Below are positions 1 to 11,499 of a stretch of 64,000 nucleotides of DNA, in pieces. Where the stretch lies: the NCBI RefSeq assembly GCF_018143015.1, contig NC_054750.1, positions 8,956,501 to 9,020,500 on the forward strand, given 5' to 3'. The notes under the pieces were generated by a model. That model was not told where the DNA came from and ran no database searches. It was given only the letters and a program-made list of their open reading frames with translations. A program made the position numbers and the translations under genes. Source of the stretch: Lytechinus variegatus (taxonomy: Eukaryota > Echinodermata > Echinoidea > Temnopleuroida > Toxopneustidae). Within the stretch, counting starts at the first letter, position 1. Every line of letters begins with the position of its first letter.

Positions 1-680
1 ATTTGAATCAATAGCATACATATTTTGTGGGTTTTCTCCAAATATTGGCCTCTTTTCACTGTAATATTTGCTTAGTCATTGGAATGCAGCTACATACATA
101 AATTATTGTTAATTTACATAATATAACACACTTTTGCATGGAAACAGGATTTTTCAATAGTATGTTTTGCTGGTAAAATTGAAGCTTTTGAGCTGATAGA
201 GGTACTTCAAAAGTTTAGCCAATTTTCCATTCTTAATACCCATTGGAATGGGACTAATTGATATAAAAAATTGCAAATTTACATAAATTAGCATATTTTG
301 CATGAAGACGAGATTTTCAATAGCACGTTTGATAGGGATAATTAAAGCTATCGATCTGATAAAGATTTTCTTTAAGTTCGGTTTCTTTTTGTTCCTTTTT
401 AATAAGTATTACTATTCATGCATAAATTAACATATTTTTGCATGAAGACACAACTTTCAATATCATGTGTGATAAGGAAGTTTAAAGTTATTGACCTGAA
501 AGAGACATTGCTAAAGTTTGGTATCTCTTTATTTACTTTTATTGATTAATTCCTACTGGCATTATGGCTTCATGCATAAATTACTGCCAATTTACATTAA
601 ATAAATTAGCATATTTTTGCATGAAGATGCAATTCTCAACACTATGGTCTGTGGGAGAAATTAAAGCTATGATAATAATA
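1..680. repeat. Diverged tandem repeat, about 140-180 bp period
   Basis: A block around 'ttgcatgaagac...tttcaatag' recurs at about 136, 300, 440 and 619, each preceded by 'atttacataaattagcata' and followed by 'taaagctat' or a close variant. The units are clearly related but strongly diverged and differ in length, so this is an old tandem array. No coding potential is seen. The array extends to the window's left edge and may continue beyond it. Confidence 0.6.
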
Positions 681-811
681 ATAATGCTCAATTCTTGTAT
701 AGCCATCACACATAGCATAGCATGTCCCTATGCGCTTAAAGAAGAAATAGTGAAAGGTAAGAATAAAGTAATCAAGATATTAGATTGGATCATTAGTTCA
801 AAGTTGGTATT

Positions 812-2452
812 TTATGCAATGAAAATATATGTTTTGAGGGATCTCTTGAATGTACATAAATCACTTTGATATCTCATTGAATTAGGTAAAGCATTCCAGA
901 GGACAGCAGAGGCATGAGTAAAAGCACGCTCACCATATGACTTTGTAAAGACAGAGGGAACAACAAATAATGCTTTTGAGCTTGATCTAAGATTTCGGGA
1001 TGGCTGGTAATATGATACTAAATCGAGTAAATAGGACGGGGCAATTTTGTAAAAACAGTTGTGTGCAAAAACTAGAAGCTTGAATACAATCCAGGAACGG
1101 ACATTGAGCCAATGTAATTCTCTGAGAACTGGAGTAATTGCTTCATACTTGCGTGTTCGTGTTACTAATCTCGCAGCTGAATTTTGAATGGTTTGCAGTT
1201 TTTTAATTTGTTCAATAGGTAATCCCGAAGGGAGACTATTGCAGAAATCAATGTGACATAAAACAAAAGCATGTACCAATTTTTCAGTGGTAGGTTTGTC
1301 CAAGAATTCACGAAGTTTACCAATTTTGTATAAGGCATATGATGCAGAGCGACATTTTTGGGATATAAATTCATCGAATGTCAATTTATCATCAAATATA
1401 TCTCCTAGATTTCTACAAGAAGTACTTGCGCGTATGTCCATTCCACCAAGTTTTAATATCTGGATTGACTCTGTTTTTCGAAAACGTGAGGAAATGTGTA
1501 AAAACTCTGTTTTTTCACCGTTTAGTTTGAGGCTATTTATCTGTGACCATTCTTTAATCTCTTGAATACATTGCGTAATTTCAGCAGTGGGGTCAGAATC
1601 CTTAAACTTTTAAAGGGTAACATTTTTATTAACATCAATAATTGACTCAAGTGGGGAAGTGTACATTGTAAATAAGTTCGGTCCCAGTACAGATCCCTGA
1701 TGAACATCTTGAGTTAAAGAGTGGAAAATTGATTTCTCACTTCCAATGACGACACGATGGCTTCGACCTAAAAGATATGAATGAAACCATTGTAGAGCCA
1801 GATCACGTATCCCAAATCTATACTCTAAACGTTTCAGGAGAATGTCGTGTTTAATGGTGTCAAAAGCTGACGAAAAGTCTAGTAATAGAAGAATAACTTC
1901 TTCACCTTTGTCTAATAATATCAAAATATCGTTTGTTACCCTAAGAAGAGCCGTTTCTACACCATAGTATTGACGATAACCTGCTTGAAATTTGGCATGT
2001 AAATTATATTCGTTAAGATAAGCTTGTAATTGAGAAGCAGCTAATTTTTCCAAGATCTTGGCAAAGAATGTTAGATTTGAAATAGGGCGATAGTTTTTAA
2101 GCTCTTCCTTGTTCAGAGAATTTCCTTTTAACTTGGGAATGATATTAGCACACTTAAATTTACTAGGGAAGCAACCAGATATAAATTATTCATTTATGAT
2201 TTCTGTCATTATAGGAACAAGCTCAGGTAGCAATCGCTTAAGAAATGATGTCGGAATCGATTATTAAGTTATTTGCCCATTATTCATTTATGATTTCTGT
2301 CATTATAGGAACAAGCTCAGGTAGCAATTGCTTAAGAAATGATGTCGGAATCGATTATTAAGTTATTTGCCCATTATTCATTTATGATTTCTGTCATTAT
2401 AGGAACAAGCTCAGGTAGCAATTGCTTAAGAAATGATGTCGGAATCGATTTG
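812..2452 (-). mobile_element. LINE remnant (CR1/L2-like), reverse transcriptase part
   Basis: Read on the minus strand, the stretch encodes the RT of a non-LTR retrotransposon. It runs from SIPTSFLK..LLPELVP (near 2450) through FPSKFKCANIIPKLKG, ETALLRVTNDIL and DFSSAFDTIKHD (motif A, catalytic Asp) to QGSVLGPNLFTMYTSPLE (motif B). The C-terminal part follows (LNGEKTEFLH, GRNLGDIFDD-like, SYGERAFTHASAVLWNALP). The FADD/YADD box expected between 'SPLE' and 'KFKDSDPTAEI' (about 1,605-1,650) is missing, and a stop lies there, so it is dead. Its 5' end is truncated at a short tandem triplication. Assignment to the CR1/L2 group rests on the wording of the RT motifs and is not certain. Confidence 0.85.
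2187..2452 (-). repeat. 94-bp tandem triplication inside the LINE
   Basis: The block containing 'catttatgatttctgtcatt' starts at 2191, 2285 and 2379, giving an exact 94-bp period and about 2.8 copies that differ by one or two bases. It repeats the LINE codons for SIPTSFLKQLLPELVPIMTE. Since 94 is not a multiple of three, each extra copy breaks the frame. The near identity of copies inside an older LINE indicates a later local duplication. Confidence 0.85.
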
Positions 2453-2454
2453 CC

Positions 2455-3270
2455 CATCCTGTTCATGATTGCAAAATATGCTTAGAATGTCAAGTTTTCA
2501 TGTCTAAAATCCACAGATTTCAACTTGCGCATCGCACTCTCATCAATTGTTTAGACATATTATACTCATCCTGTCCATGGTAACATTTCTTTTAATGTCT
2601 TTTTTTTTAGGTCTAAATCTAAGTTTAAAAATCAGCTCACGCCGATACCTGCTGCTACCTACTCCTGAAACCTTATTATTACTTTTCCCAATGTACTTAA
2701 ACGTAGACACTGCAATCATTTCTCACAGATGGATATTACAATTTTTAAGTAATGGGAGTCATTTAGACGCCATTTTGGAAGTCATCTTGGATATTGTTGC
2801 AAAATGGACAATTGCATATATTATGGTTACCATGCAGTCCAAAATGTCTATTTGACCCTTAAAAACATAGTGTAGACAGCAATGTCATATATTCAAGGTG
2901 GATTTTTAGTAAAGTATAATGTCAATTTGTTAGTAACTGCAGTCAATTTAGACTATATATTTAAGCCATCTGGATCTGTAAACATACTGGACCACTGACT
3001 GTCCTCGTATCTTGTACCAATGTTTTATTTGACTCTTTAAACCGTGGTTTAGACATGTTAGACACCAAAATCATATCTCAAAGGCATTGGTCATTTGTAA
3101 GTCATAGCAGCAATTTGGACTCCATTATTGGATGCCATCTCATATTTCTAGACTCCAAGTTTGGAAGCCATCTTCGGGTTTCTGAACATACTGGAACACT
3201 AAAAACTGTCCTTGTAACTAGTCCCAATGTACTACTTGACCCTTAAAACCACTGAATAGAAACAAAATTA
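2455..3270. repeat. Diverged non-coding tandem repeats
   Basis: From 2455 to about 2680 the DNA resembles degenerate members of the AGCTCGCGCTTCGCGCTCGC repeat family seen at 31-33 kb (for example 'cttgcgcatcgcactctca'). After that, a block of the form 'ccaatgt..ta.ttgac.cttaaa...tagac' recurs near 2682, 2838, 3013 and 3221, a diverged tandem repeat of about 155-210 bp. No credible protein is seen. Confidence 0.45.
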
Positions 3271-4085
3271 AAGACACTAAAGTAAGTTAAAGATCAATTA
3301 ATTGTGGATTTTTAGGCTTTTTGAAGCCATTTTAGACGCGGTCTTGGATTTCCAGGTACCCTGGGTTTCGAACCGCAAAGGTTAGGGATTGATCGTACGC
3401 TAGATTTTCACGATTGATTGTACACTGTAGTCAATGGAATCAATCGTAGAAAAATGTTCTACGATCTATACTAAGTTTTGTTTCACGGACCCCAGGTCTG
3501 TTTATGTTCACTCTAGCCTGTATTAGATGTGTTTTACCCCTTTAGATCATGATATGCACCGATGTTGGATGTGACCTAGGGGGGACAATAAATGAGTTAT
3601 GTCCATTTACTGTGAATGGCGGCCATGAACGCCATCTTGGATTGCAGAAAACGCTCAAGGAAGATTTATGAGGAATTTTAGTATGTTATCCCAGACATAT
3701 TCCTGGACATATCCAGAAAAATATCAGCTTGTACCAGAAATTTCTCTAAAATCCTTATGATCTTGGCCAATCGGTTTTTCACTGTATTTACATACGATCT
3801 TGTGAGGCTTCTGGGGCATGAGAAAATTTTTGACATTGGCCATTTAATAGAAGGTAAATGGTCTGCCATGGGCAGCATTTGAATGGAGATTGAATAACCA
3901 CCAGACATGCCAGAGGAAATTGATTCATCCTCTCAGGGATGAAATTTAATACATTAATGCTAATGCCTCATCACATTTTCTCTACGGCGATCGCACGGCG
4001 AATCAAAAGGCGAATCGAAACAAACATTTTCTACTACTTACACCTAATTGTATGGTTATAATGTAACTATAAACAATGTTAATTT
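3271..4085. other. Non-coding interspersed DNA, no gene seen
   Basis: Short blocks such as 'gaacgccatcttggattgcag' look like fragments of dispersed repeats, but neither ends nor an open frame of note can be defined. The 'ggcgaatcaaaaggcgaatcg' block near 4000 resembles, in inverse, 'cgattcgccgaatgg' at about 5560. The LINE between them may therefore have landed in an older repeat. Confidence 0.4.
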
Positions 4086-4089
4086 GCAA

Positions 4090-5526
4090 CAAGTTAATTC
4101 CACCAAATTAATTTCTCGGTCTTTACATTGATCATGAATTATCATGGAAATGTCAAATTGATTATATATGTAAGTTATCTTCTCGTAACACTGGCATTTT
4201 GAATAAACTAAAAAAAAATTCCTGATCACATTTTAAAAACATTATATTCTACACTTGTTTTATCCCATATGAATTATGGAATATTGGCCTGGGGTAATTG
4301 CAATACAACCTTAATTGATAAAATATTCACGATACAAAAACGAGCAATTAGAGTGGTTAATCAAGTTGGTTTTTATTCCCATACAAACCCATTATTTTTC
4401 CAAAATAAAGTACTCAAAATTTCTGATATATATGCATTTCAAGTTGGTATATTTATGTTTCAGCTTTCAAGAGGTGAATTGCCTGATACATTTGTTTCTA
4501 TGTTTCAAAGGAACAATCTAATCCACACATATCCCACCCGGCTAATACCGTTTTCATACTGAAGGCGAAGTGGAGTTACTCCGGAATAACTCCGGATTGA
4601 GTTTATACGCTTGTACTGCGGACTGACTTTAAACACCCTTTCATATTGGCAAACACCGCAATGGTGAATCCGCAGTCGTTGCCATGGTTTCCAAGCGAGT
4701 TCGCGCCATACGTGTGGCGAGATCAAAGCGATAAGCGCATACCGCATTTCCGGTGCGGAGTAACTCCGTTTGTAACCCTCTTCTCGAAGTGGGTTGAGTA
4801 CTCCGCTTCAACTTAATCCCGATCGAACTAATCTCAGAATTTTCATATTGCCCTCCAAAGTGGGGTAACTCCTCCTGGACTCCGGACTAACTCCACTCCG
4901 GACTAGCTCTCACTATGAAAGGGGTATAAGTGACTCCTATCACCTTCCGCGTACTCGCACTCTCCTTGCTCAAAGAACAATCGCATTTGAAGGGCCCAGG
5001 TTTTGGAACGATCTTCCCCATGATATGGTATAGAGTGCCTCACTTAATATATTCAAACGTAAATTGAAAGCGATGCTTATCAATTCTTATAATTTCCCTT
5101 TGTAAACTTTTATATTCATGTACTTTGTTAATACGCTCCGGCTGAGAAATGAGTAATAAATAATAGTCATAGAGTGGCGGACTCTTTTTTATTTATTCAT
5201 TTTATTATTTTTTTGTATTCCTTACACAATCGTCACATTTTGGCATTACTTTGTTATAATCAATTTCTTACCTGTCCTCTCCTCATTAAGACCGAATTTT
5301 TTTCTGGATCCTGCAGACTTAACAAGCCTTGCTTTTTTTATGCAGGTTCCCTCATATTTCACTCCTTTAACTTGTCTTTAATTCCAAATCGCTATTCTCT
5401 TTAATTTGAATCAATTGTTATGCCTTGTCTGATTTGTATTCTCATAAGTTTTCTGATATTGTTTTCATAATTTTGTTTGTACTTGGGAAATATGTAAAAT
5501 AAATTCAAATCAAATCAAATCAAATT
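4090..5526 (+). mobile_element. LINE 3' fragment (CR1/Jockey group) with (CAAAT)n tail
   Basis: Plus-strand translation gives the C-terminal region of a LINE ORF2 in scattered frames. LGLYIDHELSWKCQIDYI lies near 4110, LSHMNYGILAWGNC near 4260, and FTIQKRAIRVVN follows. After an inserted MITE, LLAQRTIAFEGPRFWNDLPH (about 4970-5030) and FKRKLKAML follow. A 3' UTR then runs to a tail of CAAAT repeats at about 5500-5526, the usual simple-repeat end of such elements. It is 5'-truncated, with several frame breaks, so it is a dead copy. Confidence 0.82.
4548..4924. mobile_element. Non-autonomous TIR element (MITE) inserted in the LINE
   Basis: The block splits the LINE frame between HTYPTR and RTRTLLAQRT. 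Its ends are imperfect inverted repeats: 'ccgttttcatactga' on the left against the reverse complement of 'ctatgaaagggg' on the right, followed inside by 'ggagttactccgga'-type repeats. Both outer flanks read 'ata', compatible with a short target duplication. The interior is rich in GGAGT/ACTCC and has no transposase. The superfamily is not determined. Confidence 0.7.
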
Positions 5527-5587
5527 GGTTTGAATAACAAAGAATAACATGGCTGTTTTCGATTCGCCGAATGGCCATCCTAAAGGT

Positions 5588-6279
5588 CCCCTCACACCTA
5601 ACCGAATTGCCTGAAATATGCTTTGCGATGGCTGGCGAAAGGCATTTAAAAAAAGATCGTTTTCAATGGCAACTGATAGTAAATCATATTTACCCTTCGT
5701 GTTTGGGTTCGTACATCTTCTGAACTAACCACTGCGATTATTCAAATTCGCGCGAAAATTTTAAACATGCTTAGAATTTCCCGACGAATTGAAAAATCGT
5801 TGGTTCTGTTTGAATTCGCATCTCTTAATAAATAGTCTGCGATAATCGTTCGTTTATGGTTCGTGTGTTTTTGTCGCTCATAGTCCCTCTTCGCGCTTTT
5901 GCCAAAGTGGAAAGAACCCATAACGAAGCAACTCGATTACACAACGAACAAGATTGCCTGATCTATTCCCTCGTCTTCGTTTCTAATCGCATGCCATATC
6001 AAACCATTGCTCACTTTTCTTCGTCCTAGTGGGTTATATCAACCCTTAGCTCGCCTTCGGCCGCAATTTTCGCAAAGAGGTGAACTGAAAAATCGATATC
6101 CGGCCTTGCATGTCATATTTATCCTTCGCTTACCGTTCGTTGATAACATTTGACAATAGTTACTGATTACATGATTTGACGGTAATTTTATTTGATTTTG
6201 TTGAATTCGCGTGCATTTCGTTGATTTTCCCATTCGTCACTCTTCGTTCGCTAACATTCGGTCAGGTGTTTGTGAGGGG
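5588..6279. mobile_element. Non-autonomous TIR element, about 690 bp
   Basis: The left end 'cccctcacacctaaccgaat' matches the reverse complement of the right end 'attcggtcaggtgtttgtgagggg' with a small gap. Inside are many short 'ttcgt'/'attcgc' motifs in both orientations and no transposase frame. Target duplications are not clear. This fits a MITE-like DNA transposon of unknown superfamily. Confidence 0.65.
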
Positions 6280-7330
6280 GTTTTAAAGCCCAAATGTGAC
6301 TGAGACATTAATTATACTCATTTTTTACTCAACATATGTACTTTATGTGTTGTAGATATTTGCAAACCCGGATACGGTATGTACCTGTGTTAGAAATATT
6401 CATAACATCCCATAATCAGATGGATTTCATATTTTATTTCAAATATCAGTCTTTAATGATATCAAATAATATTATGATGAGATCAAAATATAGGAGAATG
6501 AAATGGATTGATCAGGCTATATAGGCCTACCTGTTTTTCCTTGCTCCGAAACATGTTTACATCTCTCTAAGGGATCCTGAAACCTACTTCTACTGTTCTG
6601 CTCTTTCCACAGCTGTAAACATTGCTGATTCAACATCTACTGAATAAGACCAAACTACAGAGACCCATTTGTGTTCAGAGCTATATATATAGTCTGATTG
6701 TTACTCCTGATTAGTTGTTCGTCCTTTCACTCCTTTTATTTTCTCTCTCTGAAGACCAACACACCGATTGCCATTTGATTAAAGTCCGCAATCAACCCCA
6801 CTTTGAATTCATAATCAATAATTTCTGGTAACCATGGTGATGGAGACAACGATCGCGAGAGAGAATTTAAGAATCGTAGTTTCGTTCATACCGCCGCTGT
6901 CCTTCTTCATGTATCAATTATAACCTGTATAGTGTACATTGACTAGCGTATTGATTGGGGACCTGATGATTTTATAGGGTTTATTTAATCAAAAACAATA
7001 ATATAATTACTACAGTCATTGGCTACGAGTCTAGCAACTCGCCTGTGTATCGAAATATGCACAATCCTTTCATGTATTAGTGTTTAATTGGTAATATATT
7101 TAAATTCTTTATTAGTCACTGCAAACAATCCATAGCAATTCGTCTATGTGGCGAAATATTGTAATCCTTGCTCTCATTATTTAATTGGTAAGATATGAAC
7201 CTCTTATGAGCCATTGTGAACAGGTGAAGATTAGGATAGACCTGTATCCAATCTGTCCCGCGCGCATCCGCAAAAAGACAGTGTTATAATTATCCATGCA
7301 TTTTAAGCCATTGTTGGTCTGTTAATGTAA
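6280..7330. other. Intergenic DNA, no feature recognised
   Basis: No open frame resembling a known protein, no terminal repeat pair and no RNA gene are seen. The stretch is AT-rich single-copy-looking sequence. Confidence 0.4.
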
Positions 7331-7334
7331 GTTT

Positions 7335-7795
7335 TTGCATGCTCCAGGGGAGACGATCCTAGTGAGGGGGGGGGGTGTTACAGTGCCCCTCACTTTTTGA
7401 AACACGGAAAAGTACCTTTTTTTAGCAAGAAAAAGGCTCCCTCACACTAACGCGTAATGTGCCTCCTTCACATGAGGAGGACCCGTTTTAGGTGTTCCTA
7501 AGTGCCCTTGTATAAGTGCCCATTTTTTTTGCAAAAATTCTTTTCTCGAATGTGTTCTGTACCACTTCCACCTTGCGAAGGACCCGTTTTATGTGAAAGC
7601 ATGCACGCCTTGCCTTCTTGTAAGTGCCCTTTCTCGAATCAGTGCCATTTTAACCCAAGACAGGTGCCCCTTACAAACTTGTTCTGTGTCCCTTTCACCT
7701 GAGAAGGACCCGTTTTATGTGTAAGTGCCTCCTTGCCTTCCTGTGCCCTGTGACCCCCCCCCCCCACTCTCAACATCGCTCCGCCGCCCCTGGCA
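7335..7795. repeat. Dispersed repeat with ~110-bp internal units (copy 1)
   Basis: The block 'gaaggacccgttttatgtg' (with variants) recurs near 7475, 7577 and 7700, each followed by 'aagtgccct.tctcg'. The whole stretch matches, in the opposite orientation, 45,030-45,620. The shared part starts with 'ctttttgaaacac.gaaaagt' and runs through 'cacc.gaggaggacccgtttta'. G/C homopolymers mark both margins. It is a dispersed, internally tandem, non-coding family. Confidence 0.7.
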
Positions 7796-8929
7796 TGCTC
7801 AGCCCCCTTCCAATGCCCCTCCGGTCCCTACATTACATGATCATGATGACATTGTATTATATTTATTTTTTATTCATAAAAAACATGCAAAATACAAATA
7901 AATTACATCACATAATTATAATTACAAAACAAAATACAAAATGAATACACCCAGACTGGTTAAGTATTACCACTCTGTTCAGTCTAGGGGTCGAGAACGT
8001 AATTAATGATAAATCAAGCTGTATCATAAACATCTTCAACAAGCAGAAAAGAACGACTGTCACAGTAAACAAAATATAATGTAATGAAAACTAGACAATA
8101 GACATAAAACAAAATTTTAAGTTACGAGTTCACGCTACAAGAAAATATACCCCCGCCCACTCCCGGCAAAACAACGTCTTGGTCAGCGATCAATGTTATT
8201 TGCAATTTTAGAGCTCAAAGAAGAAATAAATGTATTATTTTTGTTTAATGTATTTCATATCTTAAGGTAGGTCATTATATAGGTGTGATCAACATCTACA
8301 CATACATTCCACGGCAAATTTCTGCATTTGGTTTGGGAATTACATTACCTACGGATATTAAATTATACGAGTAATATTGAGATGAGTCTGTTGGTTATAA
8401 TGGAGTCAGGCCGTTTAATGATTTGAACACCGTAGTATATACATGAGTATGTCTTCGTGATTGTTGTGACATCCATTCGAGTCGCTGGTGTATTTCTCTC
8501 TTGGACATGTTAGATATTACATTTTGCGGTTTAACATTCAAAATAATACGGCCAGCTCTGTTCTGAAATTTATAAGACGTTCGGTATATTTCTTATTAGT
8601 ATATCAGCGTAGTCGAATGAGGGAAGTATAACTGAATTATACAATAATTTTATATTAATTTGTGTTACAAATGTCTTATACGTGCTTGATATTTGACAGG
8701 CTTATTAGTCTTCTTACACAATCCTTCAATATTGGTATCCCACTTTAATTTTGGATCGAGATACATCCCTAAATATTTATTAGAGTTACATTGCTTAATG
8801 GTTTTATCATATATTTTAACATTTATATTTGCACATTTCGATAACATAGTATTACTAGTAGTTTCGAATAGCACAGAATTCGTTTTATTTTTAAGGCTTA
8901 GTTTGTTGTGACACAGCCAGTCATATATA

Positions 8930-11006
8930 CACAACAAAAAAAGTAAGTCCCCCCTAAATCAAATTGCTGTAACTTTTGAACCGAATTATTTTGAGATATG
9001 ATATTTCATGGGTGGTTTTCTATACTCATTAAGCAACTCCTGGGGAAAAATGAGATTGATCGGTTGAGTCATGCATGAGTGATTAAAGATTGAATTAAAA
9101 ATGACCATTTTTGAAAGTCACAAGAGTCATTTTTCAGATTGTGCAGATACAAAGTAGGGCAAAAAATTTTTTTTAGGTGAATTTTATGGTGTTATGCTGT
9201 TTTACTATCCATCATTTAACCACTTCAGACCAAATTTTGATATCGTATGTTCATGGTTGAGTGAGCACGATGTATTACAGGGGCCGCGGAAGCGGGGGGA
9301 GGGGGGCTGGGTGGCTTCAGCCCCCCCCCCCCACTTTTTCCCATAAGCAAGTATAAAAATGTAATATGATTGTGATTTTTGGCATGGTCAGCCCCCCCCC
9401 CCCCCCACTTTCTAAACTGCTCTTTGGCCCCTGTATTGTGACGTATCATCATAGGGTTTTTTTTTGGTAGTATCTTCTACAACTTGTTAGATCATGTTAA
9501 AATTTGAAAATGTTGATGGCTCCCCCGATTATAGGCCCCTCCCCCATTTAACATTCTGGATCCACCACTGATCTGTCCATACATTCAACTGATCCTGAGA
9601 AATTGTTAGGAAAAGAATACATTTATGCAGTATAAAGAGTATTCATTCCTAAGTTTTCGAATGTGCTCGCTCAACCATGAAAATGGTTAAAATTCGGGAA
9701 GTGTTTGGTGATAGAAATGATGGATGATAAAAACAACAGCAATTAAAGACACATTTGAAATCAAATTTGTCCCCAATATTCACTTTATTACCCTTTAAAA
9801 TGAGTCTGTGACATTGAAAATACCAATTTTCCCATTTTGATACGTGCTCACTCATCCATAAAGAAACAAATCGATTTCATTTTTGCACAGAATTCTGCCC
9901 ATAGGTTGATAAACATTACTGCCAAACGACATTGCTAAAAACAGCCTTGAAAAAAAGTTCCACCATATTGAATAAGGGGTTAAGTATGCTTAAACATATG
10001 CACCCATAATGTACACAAGTCTATGAGAGAGGAAGTCAAAATTTTAACAAATATGAAATGAGGGTTTGTTTCATGGACGGTTTTTGTTACTTCTGCCAAT
10101 AGTTATTTCATGAAACTTCGCACATGGCTTCAGAGTAACACTATCCAAAAGGTGCGCACACCAAAACAACCATTAGATACGGTACAGAGTGGGGCCAAGG
10201 CCTTGAACTTTCTTCTCATTTGCATAATTTTCGAATATTGTGTGCTCACTGATGCATTAAACATCGGGATTTTCATAAAAATCAAATCAAATTAACTGTG
10301 CAAGGAGTTTTATGACAGATATCCATAGTTACAAATTGCATTTTTTCCAATAACGTAAAAAAGAGCTAATCACATTCCACGTGTTCATTCAAGCGTAAAT
10401 GTTTAATTTGACACCTTTGAATCATTGAAGCATGTTAATTGGTCATGAACATAACGAAAAAATTGAAAAAATATCATTTTCAGTTACCAAAATGAAGCAA
10501 TACTTGCCTACGATATTTGAAAATCGCATTTTTTGTTTCAAATAAATGTTCATTGAACCGTGAAACGATGAATATTGTTGAAGATAGTCTTCCCCAAAAT
10601 AACTGTCATCATATTCTAGCATTTTTATTGATAGAAATGTGTAAAAATCCAATTATAGCAAATTTGGACTTGAGTTTATTCAACCGTGAAATTTAGCTAA
10701 AAAAGTTGTATAGTCTTTTAGAAAGTACCTTTTACAAGCCTTCTGACTATTTTTCATGATGAGAATGTGGAATTAGTTCCAATAAAATGGAATCAAAGTC
10801 ATGATATTTTGCTTGTGACTTTTGAAAAGTGACATTTTTGCCTTCTGACGGTGCTCACTGAAGCATGACGTAAGATACGTCCACAGCATTTACTCAGAGG
10901 GTAGCTTATAAAATTACCTACACGCTCATGTAAAAATATATCAAAAACTCACATTGGTTCGGAAATTATTGATGTTTGTTCAGGGGGACTTACTTTTTTT
11001 GTTGTG
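8930..11006. mobile_element. 2.08-kb TIR transposon, TA target duplication (Tc1/mariner-like ends)
   Basis: The left end CACAACAAAAAAAGTAAGTC (followed by CCCC) is repeated perfectly in inverse at the right end. Weaker similarity continues inward for about 50 bp (GAACC..., GATAT...). TA flanks both sides (8928-8929, 11,007-11,008). The element sits inside the RT frame of a LINE. No transposase was found, so it is non-autonomous or decayed. About nine copies of a motif close to GTGCTCACTCAACCATGAA lie inside, at 9250, 9663, 9844, 10,242, 10,381, 10,548, 10,674 and 10,851, plus one weak copy near 9064. The superfamily call rests only on the TA duplication. Confidence 0.85.
9278..9433. mobile_element. 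C-rich 156-bp mini-element nested in the transposon
   Basis: The ends CAGGGGCC and GGCCCCTG are inverted repeats, both flanked by TA (9276-9277, 9434-9435). The interior has two long C runs and a G run. It lies within the 8930-11,006 transposon, making it the third level of a nest. Confidence 0.75.
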
Positions 11007-11189
11007 TATATGTTATTTGGATCAATATTTATGTAATATTTTATTTCACTGATATTTTTTCCACAAAATGAATGTGTCGTCTGCATACAGATGCAGTTTA
11101 CAATATCGTATAATGTTTATGGATATCGTTTGTGTATTACGTAAAGAGGATTGGCCCTAGGGTTGAACCCTGTGGAATCCCACACTCTA

Positions 11190-11490
11190 CAGTGCGTATC
11201 CAAAAAAAAAAAGTTTACACCTTGGAAAAGCCCTGGGAATTAAAAAATATACAACATGTGGATAAAATTTTCACATGTTATCTTGGGTTTGGGTCTTATC
11301 TATCTAATGAAAGTAAACGTTTTGCCAGAATGTAACACTAATTGAGTGAGCACTCTCCATTTTTGTAAAGCTCACAGAAATCTGTTTGCGCAGAAATGCT
11401 CGCTTTCACGCTGTGTCAAGGGGAAAGGGCGAAATCAAACTTACCCTGCGAAACATTTATCATACATTTCCCTTGCACTTTTAGTGAAAA
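11190..11490. mobile_element. Fragment of TIR transposon with CAGTGCGTATCC end
   Basis: It starts with CAGTGCGTATCCAAAAAAAA after TA and continues with 'gtttacaccttggaaaagccctg'. It matches, in inverse, the right-hand ~300 bp of the element at 47,205-48,191, including 'gggtttgggtct.atctatctaatgaaagtaaa', TTGAGTGAGCAC (11,342-11,353) and 'tttgcgcagaaatgctcg'. Similarity stops near 11,490, where LINE sequence begins, so one end is missing. Confidence 0.75.
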
Positions 11491-11499
11491 AAAAAGATC

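Larger units (their letters stand above)
7850..11189 (-). mobile_element. LINE remnant (CR1/Jockey group), split by a DNA transposon
   Basis: On the minus strand the sequence reads CGIPQGSTLGPILF..YTND (about 11,190-11,130, motif B) and then LYADDTFILW (about 11,085-11,060, catalytic motif C). It then jumps across an inserted 2.08-kb transposon to IYDWLCHNKLSLKNKTNSVLF (about 8930-8860) and YLGMYLDPKLKWDTNI. An A/T-rich 3' UTR ends near 7850 with a 'ttattttttattcat' block. The 5' part is missing, cut off by another TIR element at 11,190. Several frame breaks make it dead. The two halves fit at the TA target site. Confidence 0.8.
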
